Part shown: positions 23,401 to 31,291 of the stretch, piece after piece
Numbering within the stretch: the first letter of the stretch is position 1
Layout: each line of letters starts with the position of its first letter
Made by a program: the position numbers and the translations under genes
Origin: Pseudofulvimonas gallinarii
Lineage (GTDB): Bacteria; Pseudomonadota; Gammaproteobacteria; Xanthomonadales; UBA2363
Direction: 5' to 3'
NCBI RefSeq assembly: GCF_004343305.1
Contig: NZ_SMAF01000004.1
Location: forward strand, 1 to 64,000
Length of the DNA stretch: 64,000 nt
Notes under the pieces: generated by a model
Told to the model about the DNA's origin: nothing
The model's database searches: none
Seen by the model: the letters and a program-made list of their open reading frames with translations, nothing else

Positions 23401-23941
23401 GCCGGTCGCCCTGGATGACAACGTCACCATCGACCCGGCCACCTCGGCCACGATCAACGTGCTCGCCAACGACTTCGATCCGGATGGCGATCCGCTGACC
23501 ATCGTCGCGGTCGGTCCGCCGTCCAGCGGCAGCGCCGTCATTTCCGGCAGCGTGATCGTCTACACCGCCATCGCCGCGTTCCCGGGAGCCGACGAGTTCA
23601 CCTATACGATCAGCGACGGCAACGGTGGCACCGCCACGGCGCTGGTCCGCGTCACCGGCGCCCCGCCGAACCAGCCGCCGGTCGCCAACGACGACGTCGC
23701 CGTCACCGATTTCGGCACGCCTGCCGTGATCCAGGTGCTCAACAACGACTTCGATCCGGATGGCGATCCGCTGCTGATCATCTCGACCACGCAACCTGCC
23801 AATGGAATCGTGTCGTTCAACAACACCACGGTGACCTACAGCCCCAACGGCGGTTTCACCGGGGTCGACGCATTCACCTACACGATCAGCGACGGGCGCG
23901 GCGGCACCGCGACGGCCACGGTGCTGGTCGCCGTGAACTGA
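20459..23941 (+). CDS. Predicted surface protein: N-terminal beta-barrel-like domain plus nine cadherin-like repeats
   Basis: The 1160-residue protein has a signal peptide (MRRLFVACIAMATTIAAAAP). Residues about 35-310 show around twelve alternating amphipathic strands (SISIGFNAE, HAVVGQLWW, RKATLGFGIE, YAVDAYLSRGF, GWAMTARAEHQ, TRLSFFLRYQFG), suggesting an outer-membrane barrel. From about residue 332 to the last residue run nine Ig/cadherin-like repeats of about 92 residues. Each has VLANDSDPDGDPL, a likely calcium loop, and YTISDGNGG. There is no C-terminal anchor or type I secretion tail. Barrel first and Ig passenger last is the layout of inverse autotransporters such as intimin/invasin. 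That assignment is inference. GGGAGG precedes the ATG. Confidence 0.75.
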   Translation: MRRLFVACIAMATTIAAAAPPWSTDDDRTPKVTDPSVPITYVGGDGSISIGFNAEGETEGQLMGVFGRNDEHAVVGQLWWDRSGAGGVQGDYNWLWGATADEVREDPSKAAVARLSFAIVQNGDHNRKATLGFGIERPNYAVDAYLSRGFGGGRSAGSRFNDIARPVTGSDEIGAYTEMEITTIETLLATKAYDTEVGVQFSHVFDPLGMRVYGGAGLQDGDGAARAAIYSIGLDSPLGRRGWAMTARAEHQRREGDFEDEHSDTRLSFFLRYQFGRNGVFVPSTGQASPAWVQRAFGRPSNAAPRTVDSYVTSAGTRVSVSQGPREYSNYFPVAQPDSATTRRGTAVAIAVLANDGDPDGDPLVLTGVSQPANGNAAIQGMQVVYTPDPDFIGVDTFTYTVADPDGGTGGATVTVTVEEQPDPNRAPVARDDQVVAQADTAVSIDVLANDEDPDNDRLVLVEAGPAANGTVVASGDRVIYTPLPGFVGTDSFAYTISDGRGGTATATVVVTVTPAPNRPPVASSDGANTTVNTPVSIDVLANDFDPDGDPLVIFATSAPSSGTAVVAGNVVVYTPAAGFTGNDAFSYTVGDLRGGIDTGFVSVRVDAAANTPPVAVNDTTTTTSGTAISIPVLANDSDPDGDPLTIIAVGTPALGTASIAGANILYTPGAGLVGADSFSYTIDDGNGGQASATVTVNVLPPVNLPPVAVNDTRTILLGAPTSIDVLANDSDPDGDPLTIVSVTTPAAGTATISGNMVVYTPAVPFPGTDSFDYTISDGNGGFATATVFLAAAVNNPPVAVNDTRTVPPGVPTAIDVLANDSDPDGDPLTIVSVTTPGVGTASISGNMVIYTAVAGGPAADTFDYTVSDGNGGLATATVSIAISTVNQPPVAANDAATTSESVPVMIPVLDNDSDPDGDPLTLVSVTTPVSGTASIVGNMVEYVPEAGFVGALTFQYTISDGNGGTATATVTVTVTPVNQAPVALDDNVTIDPATSATINVLANDFDPDGDPLTIVAVGPPSSGSAVISGSVIVYTAIAAFPGADEFTYTISDGNGGTATALVRVTGAPPNQPPVANDDVAVTDFGTPAVIQVLNNDFDPDGDPLLIISTTQPANGIVSFNNTTVTYSPNGGFTGVDAFTYTISDGRGGTATATVLVAVN
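21452..23938 (+). repeat. Nine tandem cadherin-like repeats (period about 276 bases)
   Basis: The repeats encode units beginning PPVAVNDT or a variant and ending with ATATVxVxV, about 92 residues each. Units 5 and 6 are closest to each other, sharing LANDSDPDGDPLTIVSVTTP. Units 1-3 and 9 are more diverged, which points to recent expansion of the middle of the array. It is in-frame protein repetition, not a CRISPR or satellite. Confidence 0.9.
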
Positions 23942-23947
23942 TCCCGG

Positions 23948-23977
23948 GCAGCGGCGGCCGGAGACGGCCGCCGCTGC
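23948..23977 (+). terminator. Perfect 13-bp hairpin after the repeat gene
   Basis: GCAGCGGCGGCCG (23948-23960) pairs with CGGCCGCCGCTGC (23965-23977) around a GAGA tetraloop, six bases past the stop codon. No T run follows. It should insulate the downstream corC operon. Confidence 0.6.
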
Positions 23978-24085
23978 GTGGAGGGGAACATCCCGCAGGT
24001 CTGCAGCGGGCCCGATTCGCTCGGAACGACCGCCCAGCGGCGGCCTTTCTGCACAAAGTACCGGCAAACCCTTGATTTTCCGCGC

Positions 24086-24115
24086 TTACCAAGCTGAGCA
24101 GCAATCGGGTACACT
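24086..24115 (+). promoter_or_regulatory. Possible corC operon promoter
   Basis: TTACCA (24086-24091) and TACACT (24110-24115) are 18 bases apart in the AT-richer stretch just before corC. Each matches the sigma-70 consensus only partly. Position supports it; sequence alone is weak. Confidence 0.35.
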
Positions 24116-24139
24116 CGGTTTCCCCGCTCCGTCGCGAGC

Positions 24140-24997
24140 GTGTTTTCCCGCTACATGAACGGCGAACCCCCCAGTAGTACGCAACCTTCCCGCTCCTGGC
24201 TGGAGCGACTCGGCCACATGCTCGGCGGTGAACCGCAGAGTCGTGAGGAGCTCATCGACGAGCTGCGCGCCGCGCAAAGCAACGGCCTGCTTGCAGCCGA
24301 CACGCTCGCAATGATCGAAGGCGCGCTGCGCGTCACCGACCTGCGCGTGGCCGATGTCATGATCCCGCGCGCACAGATGGTGTCGATTCCGCTCGATGCC
24401 ACCTACGACGACATACGCGCCGTGGTGATCGAATCGGGGCATTCGCGTTTTCCGGTACATGGCGAGGACCGCGATGAAATCGTCGGCATCCTGCTCGCGA
24501 AAGACCTGCTGAAGGTCCCGGCCTGCGACCACGGCCGCTTCGCCCTCGGGCCGATGCTGCGTCCGGCGGTGCTGATTCCCGAAAGCAAGCGCCTGAACCT
24601 CCTGCTGACCGAATTCCGCGCCAGTCGCAACCACATGGCCATCGTCGTCGACGAGTACGGCGGCGTCGCCGGCCTGATTACGATCGAGGACGTGCTGGAG
24701 CAGATCGTCGGCGACATCGACGACGAGCACGATGCCGACGATGCCACGGTCGTGCACATCCAGCCGGATGGCGACGGCTGGAAGGTCAGCGCGCTGACGC
24801 CGATCTCCGAATTCAATGCCCGCTTCGACTGCCAGTTCTCCGACGAGGACTACGACACGGTCGGCGGTCTGGTGACGGCGACCGCGGGCTACGTACCGGA
24901 GACCGGCGAAACCATCGAGATTGGCGGCTTCCGTTTCCAGGTCGCCCAGGCCGACGATCGCCGCGTGCACATGTTCACGCTGGCCTCGGCGAGCTGA
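24140..24997 (+). CDS. corC: CorC/YbeX family CBS-domain protein
   Basis: This 285-residue cytoplasmic protein has tandem CBS domains (VADVMIPRAQMVSI near residue 72, and NHMAIVVDEYGGVAGLITIEDVLEQIVGDI near 165-200). A C-terminal CorC/HlyC domain follows (DTVGGLV, then PETGE). CorC/YbeX has been linked to magnesium/cobalt efflux and to ribosome metabolism. It lacks the membrane DUF21 domain, so it is the short YbeX type. Either GTG 24140 or ATG 24155 could start it. Its stop overlaps the next ATG (TGATG). The usual neighbour lnt is absent; a DUF4105 gene follows instead. Confidence 0.9.
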   Translation: MFSRYMNGEPPSSTQPSRSWLERLGHMLGGEPQSREELIDELRAAQSNGLLAADTLAMIEGALRVTDLRVADVMIPRAQMVSIPLDATYDDIRAVVIESGHSRFPVHGEDRDEIVGILLAKDLLKVPACDHGRFALGPMLRPAVLIPESKRLNLLLTEFRASRNHMAIVVDEYGGVAGLITIEDVLEQIVGDIDDEHDADDATVVHIQPDGDGWKVSALTPISEFNARFDCQFSDEDYDTVGGLVTATAGYVPETGETIEIGGFRFQVAQADDRRVHMFTLASAS

Positions 24998-26307
24998 TGC
25001 CTGCGCAGACCGGCCACCAGGGAATGTTCCCGGGTGGCCAGGCGTTCCTGCTGTGCATGCTGATATGGCTCTGCGGCAGCCTCGCGCAGGCCGCGGAGCC
25101 GGTGCCGCCGGCGGCGGAAGGCATGAGCGTCGCCGCGAACGACGCCGAAGCGGCGGCGGACGGCACGGACCTGCCCGATCCGACACCGGCCGCGACGGTC
25201 GCCCTGGCCACCATTGCGCCCGGCGAGATCTACTGGGAGCGTTTCGGCCACAACATGCTGCTGGTCACACCACCCGGCAGGGAAACGCTGTCCTTCAATT
25301 TCGGCTATTTCGATTTCGAACAGCCGGGTTTCATCCGCCGCTTCATCCTCGGGCGCATGCTCTACCAGGCGCTGGCCTTCGCGGCCGAGGACGACCTGGC
25401 GGCCTATGTGTCCGATGACCGCGGCATCGTCGTGCAGGATCTGGCGCTGACACCTCGGCAGGCGGATGACCTGCTGCGATCACTCGTCGACGCGGTGCGT
25501 CCGGAAAACCGTGACTACCTGTACGAGTACTTCCGCGCCAACTGTTCGACGCGCGTACGCGACGCCATCGACTCGGCGCTGGGTGGCGGACTGCGCCGGC
25601 AGACCTCCGGCCGCTCGCGCGGATTCACCTACCGCATGCATGCGGCAAGGCTGGCCAAGGACGACGCCTGGCTGGCACTGAGCATCGATCTTGGCCTGGG
25701 CCCGGACACCGACCGCCGCCTGAGCCTGTGGGAGGAAATGTTCATTCCGGGCATGTTGCAGCGTTACCTCCGCGATGTCGTCAACAGCGAAGGCGAACCG
25801 CTGGTGACGAACGAGCGCGTGCTGCATCCCGGTCGTGGCAATGCGCCGGCCGAGCTGCCGCCGGATCGGCGCACGTCAATGGCCGTCACCGGCCTGTCCG
25901 TCGCAGTGCTCCTCCTGTGGCTGTCGTCACGTGCCCGGGCGCGCCGGGGCGCTGCACGCGCACTGGAATTCACCGCATTCCTGCTGCACCTGCTGTTCGG
26001 CGTAGCCGGCGCCGTGCTGCTGTTCCTGTGGCTGGGCACCGACCATGTCGCTGCGCATCGGAATGAAAACCTGATGCTGCTCAATCCTCTAAGTCTGGCG
26101 CTTGCGGCGTTGTGGCTGCTTGGACCGCGCGCCACAAAGTCTGGAAATACCCTCGCCTGGCTGGTAGGGTTGTCGGCCATGTGCGGGCTGGCGGTCAAGG
26201 TCGTGCCCGACACGTTCATCCAGCAGAACCTGCATTGGTGTCTGCTTTTCATCCCGATTCACGTATCCCTGCTTGTCGCCTGGAGGCGAAGCACCGTGAC
26301 CAGATGA
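24997..26307 (+). CDS. DUF4105 membrane protein
   Basis: The 436-residue protein starts with an N-terminal hydrophobic segment (AFLLCMLIWLCGSLAQA). A periplasmic DUF4105 domain follows, with the family motifs YWERFGHNML, FNFGYFDF and YEYFRANCSTRVRDAID. The conserved His and Cys in these motifs suggest an NlpC/P60-like papain-fold catalytic site, which would be acylhydrolase or peptidase-like, but no activity is proven. About four membrane segments occupy residues 290-430. The ATG at 24997 overlaps the corC TGA. Its own stop is overlapped by the GMC start, so all are translationally coupled. Confidence 0.82.
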   Translation: MPAQTGHQGMFPGGQAFLLCMLIWLCGSLAQAAEPVPPAAEGMSVAANDAEAAADGTDLPDPTPAATVALATIAPGEIYWERFGHNMLLVTPPGRETLSFNFGYFDFEQPGFIRRFILGRMLYQALAFAAEDDLAAYVSDDRGIVVQDLALTPRQADDLLRSLVDAVRPENRDYLYEYFRANCSTRVRDAIDSALGGGLRRQTSGRSRGFTYRMHAARLAKDDAWLALSIDLGLGPDTDRRLSLWEEMFIPGMLQRYLRDVVNSEGEPLVTNERVLHPGRGNAPAELPPDRRTSMAVTGLSVAVLLLWLSSRARARRGAARALEFTAFLLHLLFGVAGAVLLFLWLGTDHVAAHRNENLMLLNPLSLALAALWLLGPRATKSGNTLAWLVGLSAMCGLAVKVVPDTFIQQNLHWCLLFIPIHVSLLVAWRRSTVTR

Positions 26308-27776
26308 TTGTCGACCTGCTGGACCAGACGCGCCTGCCCCTGCAGGACTGTGATGTGTGCATCCTCGGTGCCGGTCCTGCCGGCATCACCTTGGCACTCA
26401 CCCTCGCCCGACTGCGTCCGGACTGGCAGATCGTCCTGGCCGAAGGCGGCGGCGAATCGCTGCCGACACCCGACGAGAACGACAGCTACCGACCCGCGGG
26501 GGACGATCCCGGCGTGTATCCGGTGGGCGCGACGCGACTGCGTTTCCTCGGCGGCACCAGCAACCATTGGGGCGGCTGGTCGCGACCGATGGACCCGGAC
26601 ATCTTCGAGCCGCGCGACTGGCTGGGCAATGGTGGCTGGCCGATCGCGCACGCCGAACTCGCGCGCCATTACGACCATGCCGCGACATGGTGCGAGATCG
26701 GCAGCAACGACTACGACGCCGACACCCATCTGGAACCCTGGCGTGATGCGCTCCTGGATGTCAGTGGCTCATCCCTGCTCTGCCACAAGCTGTTCCGCTT
26801 CAGTCCGCCCACGCGTTTCGGCGTCCGCTACCGCCCGGACCTGCAGGACGCCAGCAACGTCCAGTGCTGGTTGAATGCCACGGCCGTCGGCCTGGGCATG
26901 CGGGGTGACCGGATCCATGAGGCCGAGCTGGCCAACCGCACTGGACTGCGGGCGCGCCTGAAGGCGCGCCACTTCGTTGTCGCGATGGGCGGCATCGAGA
27001 ACGCGCGATTCCTGCTGGCCGCCGCAGCCGGCGGCGCGCCGTCGGACAGCGGTCTCGCCTCGCCTGCCCTGGGACGGTACTTTGCAGACCATCTCGGTTT
27101 CGCACCGGCGCTCGTTCTGCTGCCGGCACGACTGGAATACGGACGCCGCTCGCACGAGTCCGGACCCGTGATGCCGATCCTGTCGCTGAAACCGGAAGCG
27201 CAGCGCGAACTGGAGCTGGGCAATTTCGCCATCACGCCCGTCGCGCACGCGGATGACCAGTTGATCCCGCACCGCTACGGTCGAAACGAAGCGCTGGGAC
27301 TGCGCGGCGATGATTGCTGGTGGTACCGGATGCAGGTCGTCCTCGAGCCGCAGCCCGACCCCGACAGCCGGATCTCTCTCAGTGGCGAGCGCGACGCGCT
27401 GGGTGTTCCGCGCCTGCGCATCGACTGGCACATGCTCGACAGTGACCGCGAACGCGGCGACCGGTTGTTGCAGGCGCTGGCCAGTGAATGGGGCAGCCGT
27501 CGCACCGGCCGCGTGCGACTGATGCCGCCGGAACTCGCCTTTGAACGCAGTCCCACTTTCGTCGCCCACCACATGGGCGCCACGCGAATGGGCGCCGACG
27601 CCGAGGGCAGCGTCGTCAACGGCGACTGCCGCGTCCATGGCATCGAGAACCTGCACGTCGCCGGCTCTTCGGTGTTTCCATCGTATGGTTTCAGCAACCC
27701 GACGCTGACCATCGTCGCGCTGGCCCTGCGCCTGGGCGAACAGCTGTCCGGCCGCAGTGGAACGGGTACAGCGTGA
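26304..27776 (+). CDS. GMC-family FAD-dependent oxidoreductase
   Basis: This 490-residue flavoprotein belongs to the choline-dehydrogenase-like GMC family. The FAD Rossmann motif GAGPAG is at 22-27. GGTSNHWGGW is the flavin-loop segment. HHMGATRMG carries the catalytic His region, and HVAGSSVFPSYGFSNPTLT is the C-terminal family signature. It would oxidise an alcohol or sugar; the substrate is unknown. It has no signal peptide, yet the next, overlapping gene encodes a Tat-type lipoprotein. Export as a folded complex on that partner, as in fructose and gluconate dehydrogenases, is plausible. ATGA overlaps with the upstream gene. Confidence 0.88.
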   Translation: MIVDLLDQTRLPLQDCDVCILGAGPAGITLALTLARLRPDWQIVLAEGGGESLPTPDENDSYRPAGDDPGVYPVGATRLRFLGGTSNHWGGWSRPMDPDIFEPRDWLGNGGWPIAHAELARHYDHAATWCEIGSNDYDADTHLEPWRDALLDVSGSSLLCHKLFRFSPPTRFGVRYRPDLQDASNVQCWLNATAVGLGMRGDRIHEAELANRTGLRARLKARHFVVAMGGIENARFLLAAAAGGAPSDSGLASPALGRYFADHLGFAPALVLLPARLEYGRRSHESGPVMPILSLKPEAQRELELGNFAITPVAHADDQLIPHRYGRNEALGLRGDDCWWYRMQVVLEPQPDPDSRISLSGERDALGVPRLRIDWHMLDSDRERGDRLLQALASEWGSRRTGRVRLMPPELAFERSPTFVAHHMGATRMGADAEGSVVNGDCRVHGIENLHVAGSSVFPSYGFSNPTLTIVALALRLGEQLSGRSGTGTA

Positions 27777-28864
27777 TGGAACGCCGCGAATTCATCACCG
27801 GCAGCCTGGGCGGCCTTTCACTGATCGCACTGGCCACCACCCTTCCCGGCTGCCGCAGCGGCCCGGCGGCACCCGTTGTCGAACCGGTGCAGGGCCTGCT
27901 CGACTCGCAGGCACTGGCTGTCATCCAGCAGTTGCGTGGAACGACGCCGGTGGCGCTGGCATGGAAGGCACGCCATGGCGGCGGTGAAAGCCCGGACCGT
28001 GAAGAACTGGAGCGTCGCCTGCTGGCGATGCTCGAAACCGACGAGCCCGTCCATGCATCGGCGCCGCACTTCAGCGAGCGGCTGGCGGCGGCCGTCAGCC
28101 GCGACTTCGAGGCCGGCAGGCTCTGCGAGATCGAAGGCTGGCTGCTCAGCGAGACCGAATGCCTGGCCGCGACCTTGCGACTCGTGCTGTACGGGGAAAC
28201 GGAACCCGCGGGCGCGACCGACTGGCGCCAGGGAGAGCTGGCCGAAGTCGTCGACTGGGGCCCTCGGGAAACGACGCGCGGCGTGGGCGTCAACGTGCAG
28301 CCGGACGGCCACTCCGGACTCTGGTTCAAGATCGATCATGCGCCCTCCTGGCTGAAGATCGAAATCGACGGCGTGGTGGCGCCGACCGTGATATCCGAAG
28401 CCGTGGTGACGTCCGGACTGTACGGAGAACTGCGCGACCGCATCCTGGATGCCCCGGGCGAGTACCCCATCGCCCTGGTCGATCCGATGCAGCGCATCCG
28501 GCAACCCATCGGGCACTTCGTCGTGAAGGCACCGCCGCCCTATCTGGTCCTCGAAGACGGCTCGACCTCGGTGTTCTGCGCCGTGGAAGCATGGGGCCCC
28601 GATGTCACCTTCGCCGGCCGCCCCAGCAATCCGCAGCGGGAGGGTCACGAAGGACTGTGGATCCGAACGGCGTGTGCGCCCGACCAGGTACAGGTCCTTT
28701 ACGACGGCGATGCGCTGGTGACCACCAACGATCGCGGCAACGGCCTGATTACGGCACTCCTGCCACCCAGCCACTTCGCAGTCGCACGCGAAGCCCGTCT
28801 ACAGCTCCACGACATGGAAACCGGCGAAGTCCTCGATGTCGGCGTACTCGTCGTGAAGGATTGA
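27776..28864 (+). CDS. Tat-signal lipoprotein, probable GMC oxidoreductase partner
   Basis: The 362-residue protein has a twin-arginine start (MERREFITG, R3-R4) and a lipobox LPGC with C26. Residues about 40-140 are helical and end in GRLCEIEGWLLSETE, resembling small subunits encoded beside GMC dehydrogenases. Residues about 160-362 look like two beta-sandwich units (VGVNVQPDGHSGLWF, and LVLEDGSTSVFCAVEAWGP). I do not recognise that part as a named family. The ATG at 27776 overlaps the GMC stop (TGATG); a GTG at 27773 is the alternative. The likely role is to carry and anchor the flavoenzyme outside the inner membrane, which is inference. Confidence 0.6.
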   Translation: MERREFITGSLGGLSLIALATTLPGCRSGPAAPVVEPVQGLLDSQALAVIQQLRGTTPVALAWKARHGGGESPDREELERRLLAMLETDEPVHASAPHFSERLAAAVSRDFEAGRLCEIEGWLLSETECLAATLRLVLYGETEPAGATDWRQGELAEVVDWGPRETTRGVGVNVQPDGHSGLWFKIDHAPSWLKIEIDGVVAPTVISEAVVTSGLYGELRDRILDAPGEYPIALVDPMQRIRQPIGHFVVKAPPPYLVLEDGSTSVFCAVEAWGPDVTFAGRPSNPQREGHEGLWIRTACAPDQVQVLYDGDALVTTNDRGNGLITALLPPSHFAVAREARLQLHDMETGEVLDVGVLVVKD

Positions 28865-29001
28865 AATCCCTGTGGCGGTCCGGACGGCGTAAGCGCCGCC
28901 CCATCGTGGCCGCCGTGCGCCCCTGCCGCTGCTTTTCACCCGGCCCGCTCCATCCAGTGCGGGATCGACGGGCGCAAGGCACATATCGATCAGCTTCCTG
29001 T

Positions 29002-29022
29002 ATATTGGCAAGCTTCCAATAT
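29002..29022. promoter_or_regulatory. AT-rich inverted repeat before the GT-C-like gene
   Basis: ATATTGG (29002-29008) and CCAATAT (29016-29022) form perfect 7-bp arms around CAAGCTT. TATATT at 29001-29006 resembles a -10 box. It is the most AT-rich spot in the 204-base gap and lies 47 bases before the next ATG. It could be an operator or promoter. Confidence 0.4.
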
Positions 29023-29068
29023 CCCCCGATGATCCAGCATCGGATCTTGTCACGCCATTGTCAGGTGC

Positions 29069-31291
29069 ATGAACGCAGGACGCGGATCGACCAGCAGATC
29101 GCAGCAGCCGTGGTGGGACTTCCTCATACCGGTGGCCGTCATCACCGCCCTGGCGATCGTCGCCTGGGATCTGCTGGTGGTGAAAGGCATGAACTGGCAT
29201 CTGAGCCAGCCCAGTGCCGTCGAGGGCGGAATCGAGGCGCTGGCGCTGCTGGGCTGCCTGGCGCTGGCGGCAGCGCGACGCCGGCGCGGCATGATTCTCA
29301 TGGCCGTCGCGGTGACCCTTGTTTTCCTTCGCCGGCACAATGCCGAGCTCACGCTGCTGTCAGGCCTCTTCATCATGGAAAGCCTGTACGCGATCGGGGC
29401 GATGCTGCGCCGGACGCCGGGAGCCAAAGCGGCCGACCCGGCCGGCGCCGACATCTTCCCCGCATTCATCGCCGGGACGGGTGCGTGGGTTCTTGCCGTC
29501 GCCACACTCTCGCTTTTCAGCCTGGCGACCCCTGCCCATCTCGGCTGGCTCTTGCTGGCCATCGGCATCGCTGCAATCGCCGCTCACCCTAATCCGCTTT
29601 GCATCCAGCTGTTCCGCGCACTGCGATCGCGCCCCAGGTCGGACTGCGTGAAGGCAAGTCTGCTGCTCGGATGGCTGCTGATCCTCATGGCGCGAACGGC
29701 GAACGTGATCGGCCATGACACCGTCTGGTACCTCGGCCAGGGCGACCGCCTGCTCGCGCCGGGCGGATCGATCTTCCAGCCCCTTTCGCTGGTGGCGCCG
29801 GTGCACTATTTCCCGAAGCTGTGGGAAGTGCTGCTGTTGCCATTGACGTCGTTTGACCAGCTGCGGCCGCAGACCGGACTCGCCATCGCCGTCGGTGCCC
29901 TGTTCTGGATTGCCCTTTGGCAACTGGCAACGCAATTGGGAATCACGCGCCGCTGGCGATGGTGGGCGCTCTGGATCATTGCGACGCTGCCCGCCGTCGC
30001 CAACACGGCGTTGACGCTCAAGAGCGACACACTCTGCGCGCTGTTCATGGCGGTGATGTGCCTGCAACTGCTTGACTGGTTCCAGCGGCGAAGACCGCCA
30101 GCGCTGGGCTATGCGCTGGCCGCGGCGGCGCTTGCCTGTTCGACCAAGCTGACCGCCATTCCCTACGTCGGCATGGGCTTCATCGTGCTGGTCGCACACG
30201 AGCTCACACTCAGTCGGATGGCAACAGGCTGGCGACCGGAAAAAACGGCTGCCGCTGCCGAGCCGGTACGCGCTGTCGTCATCACGACGACACTGGCCCT
30301 GCTTGCCGCGCTGGTGCTCCTTGCGCGCACCTGGGCCCTCGCCGGCGTCCCTACGATCGGCCCTGACGCCCTGCTGTCACTCTGGAACGCCCTGGGCATG
30401 CACATCGCCGAGCCGGCCGGCACGCTCAACTGGACGCGGCCGCAAGACTGGTCCGATGTGCCCGCCCTGTTCCACGACTGGCTGTTTGCACCGAGCACCA
30501 TGCCGAAGATGCCGATCGGCTGGACCGGCAACATCTGGGCTGTGCTGTCCGTGCTGTCGCTTGCTGCCGCGGCGATGGGCCGCGAACCACGTGGGGCTGG
30601 GCCACCCTCTCCCTGGTCGCGGGTGCTGCTGCTGGTGCTGGCGCTGACCGGACTGTTGCTGGCCATCGCCTGGCGCTACCACTCGCGCGGCAGCGACGGC
30701 AATTACTTCATGCTGCCCGTGGCGCTCGCCACGCTGCTCGCGATGCGCGCAGCGTCCTCACGCCTGGGCGACGCGGGCCGCCGCACCGGTGCGATACTCG
30801 CGACGACACTGCTGCTGACCGGGCTGGTCCACGCCACCCATTCCTTCATCAGTGCCGGATGGGGACAGCCGGGCACGCGCCCTTTCGATAGCCAGTTCGG
30901 GAAGACCCCGTTCGAAACCGGAGCGTGGCGGGAGCGCATCCTCCAGCGCGCGGGCGTTTCGGGCATTGCGCGGCGCCTTGCCTCGCGTCCGGCCTGGGAA
31001 CGCGGCATCGGCTTCGACCCGCGAGACGAACAGTACTTTGCGGCCCTGCCGATCGCCGTGGAGGAGATCCGCAGCATCGGCTATTCCCGACCCGCCTACG
31101 TTCGGGATGGCGGCGCCCTGCTCGAATTCATGGACCTGTGGGGCATCCAGCATGTCGTCTTGCCACCCGACGAGGGATCGCCGCCAGCCATCGCCGACTA
31201 CCGTCGGGCACTTCTTGCAGCGGGCTGGCTGTCGTTCGGGGACGCCGGCGCAACCTTGTATTCCCGGCCGGGTGCATTCAGCGGACAATGA
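29069..31291 (+). CDS. Polytopic membrane protein, GT-C glycosyltransferase-like
   Basis: This 740-residue protein has many hydrophobic segments through about residue 600, then a soluble C-terminal domain of about 130 residues. After three N-terminal helices comes NVIGHDTVWYLGQGDRLL. An acidic residue in this first large loop is the hallmark of GT-C (ArnT/PMT-like) enzymes that use lipid-linked sugars. The SDTLCALFMAVMCLQL helix and long re-entrant loops also fit. I cannot name donor or acceptor. It starts 204 bases after the Tat-lipoprotein gene and may belong to the same surface-glycan function. Confidence 0.6.
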   Translation: MNAGRGSTSRSQQPWWDFLIPVAVITALAIVAWDLLVVKGMNWHLSQPSAVEGGIEALALLGCLALAAARRRRGMILMAVAVTLVFLRRHNAELTLLSGLFIMESLYAIGAMLRRTPGAKAADPAGADIFPAFIAGTGAWVLAVATLSLFSLATPAHLGWLLLAIGIAAIAAHPNPLCIQLFRALRSRPRSDCVKASLLLGWLLILMARTANVIGHDTVWYLGQGDRLLAPGGSIFQPLSLVAPVHYFPKLWEVLLLPLTSFDQLRPQTGLAIAVGALFWIALWQLATQLGITRRWRWWALWIIATLPAVANTALTLKSDTLCALFMAVMCLQLLDWFQRRRPPALGYALAAAALACSTKLTAIPYVGMGFIVLVAHELTLSRMATGWRPEKTAAAAEPVRAVVITTTLALLAALVLLARTWALAGVPTIGPDALLSLWNALGMHIAEPAGTLNWTRPQDWSDVPALFHDWLFAPSTMPKMPIGWTGNIWAVLSVLSLAAAAMGREPRGAGPPSPWSRVLLLVLALTGLLLAIAWRYHSRGSDGNYFMLPVALATLLAMRAASSRLGDAGRRTGAILATTLLLTGLVHATHSFISAGWGQPGTRPFDSQFGKTPFETGAWRERILQRAGVSGIARRLASRPAWERGIGFDPRDEQYFAALPIAVEEIRSIGYSRPAYVRDGGALLEFMDLWGIQHVVLPPDEGSPPAIADYRRALLAAGWLSFGDAGATLYSRPGAFSGQ

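Noticed and set aside
21452-23938. Possible CRISPR or satellite array from the regular 276-base period
   Set aside because: The period is a multiple of three, the units are diverged and they encode cadherin-like domains in one continuous frame.
21257-24067. A 936-codon minus-strand frame over the cadherin-like gene, with apparent repeats
   Set aside because: The repetition is inherited from the plus-strand protein repeats; it lacks a signal peptide and any recognisable domain.
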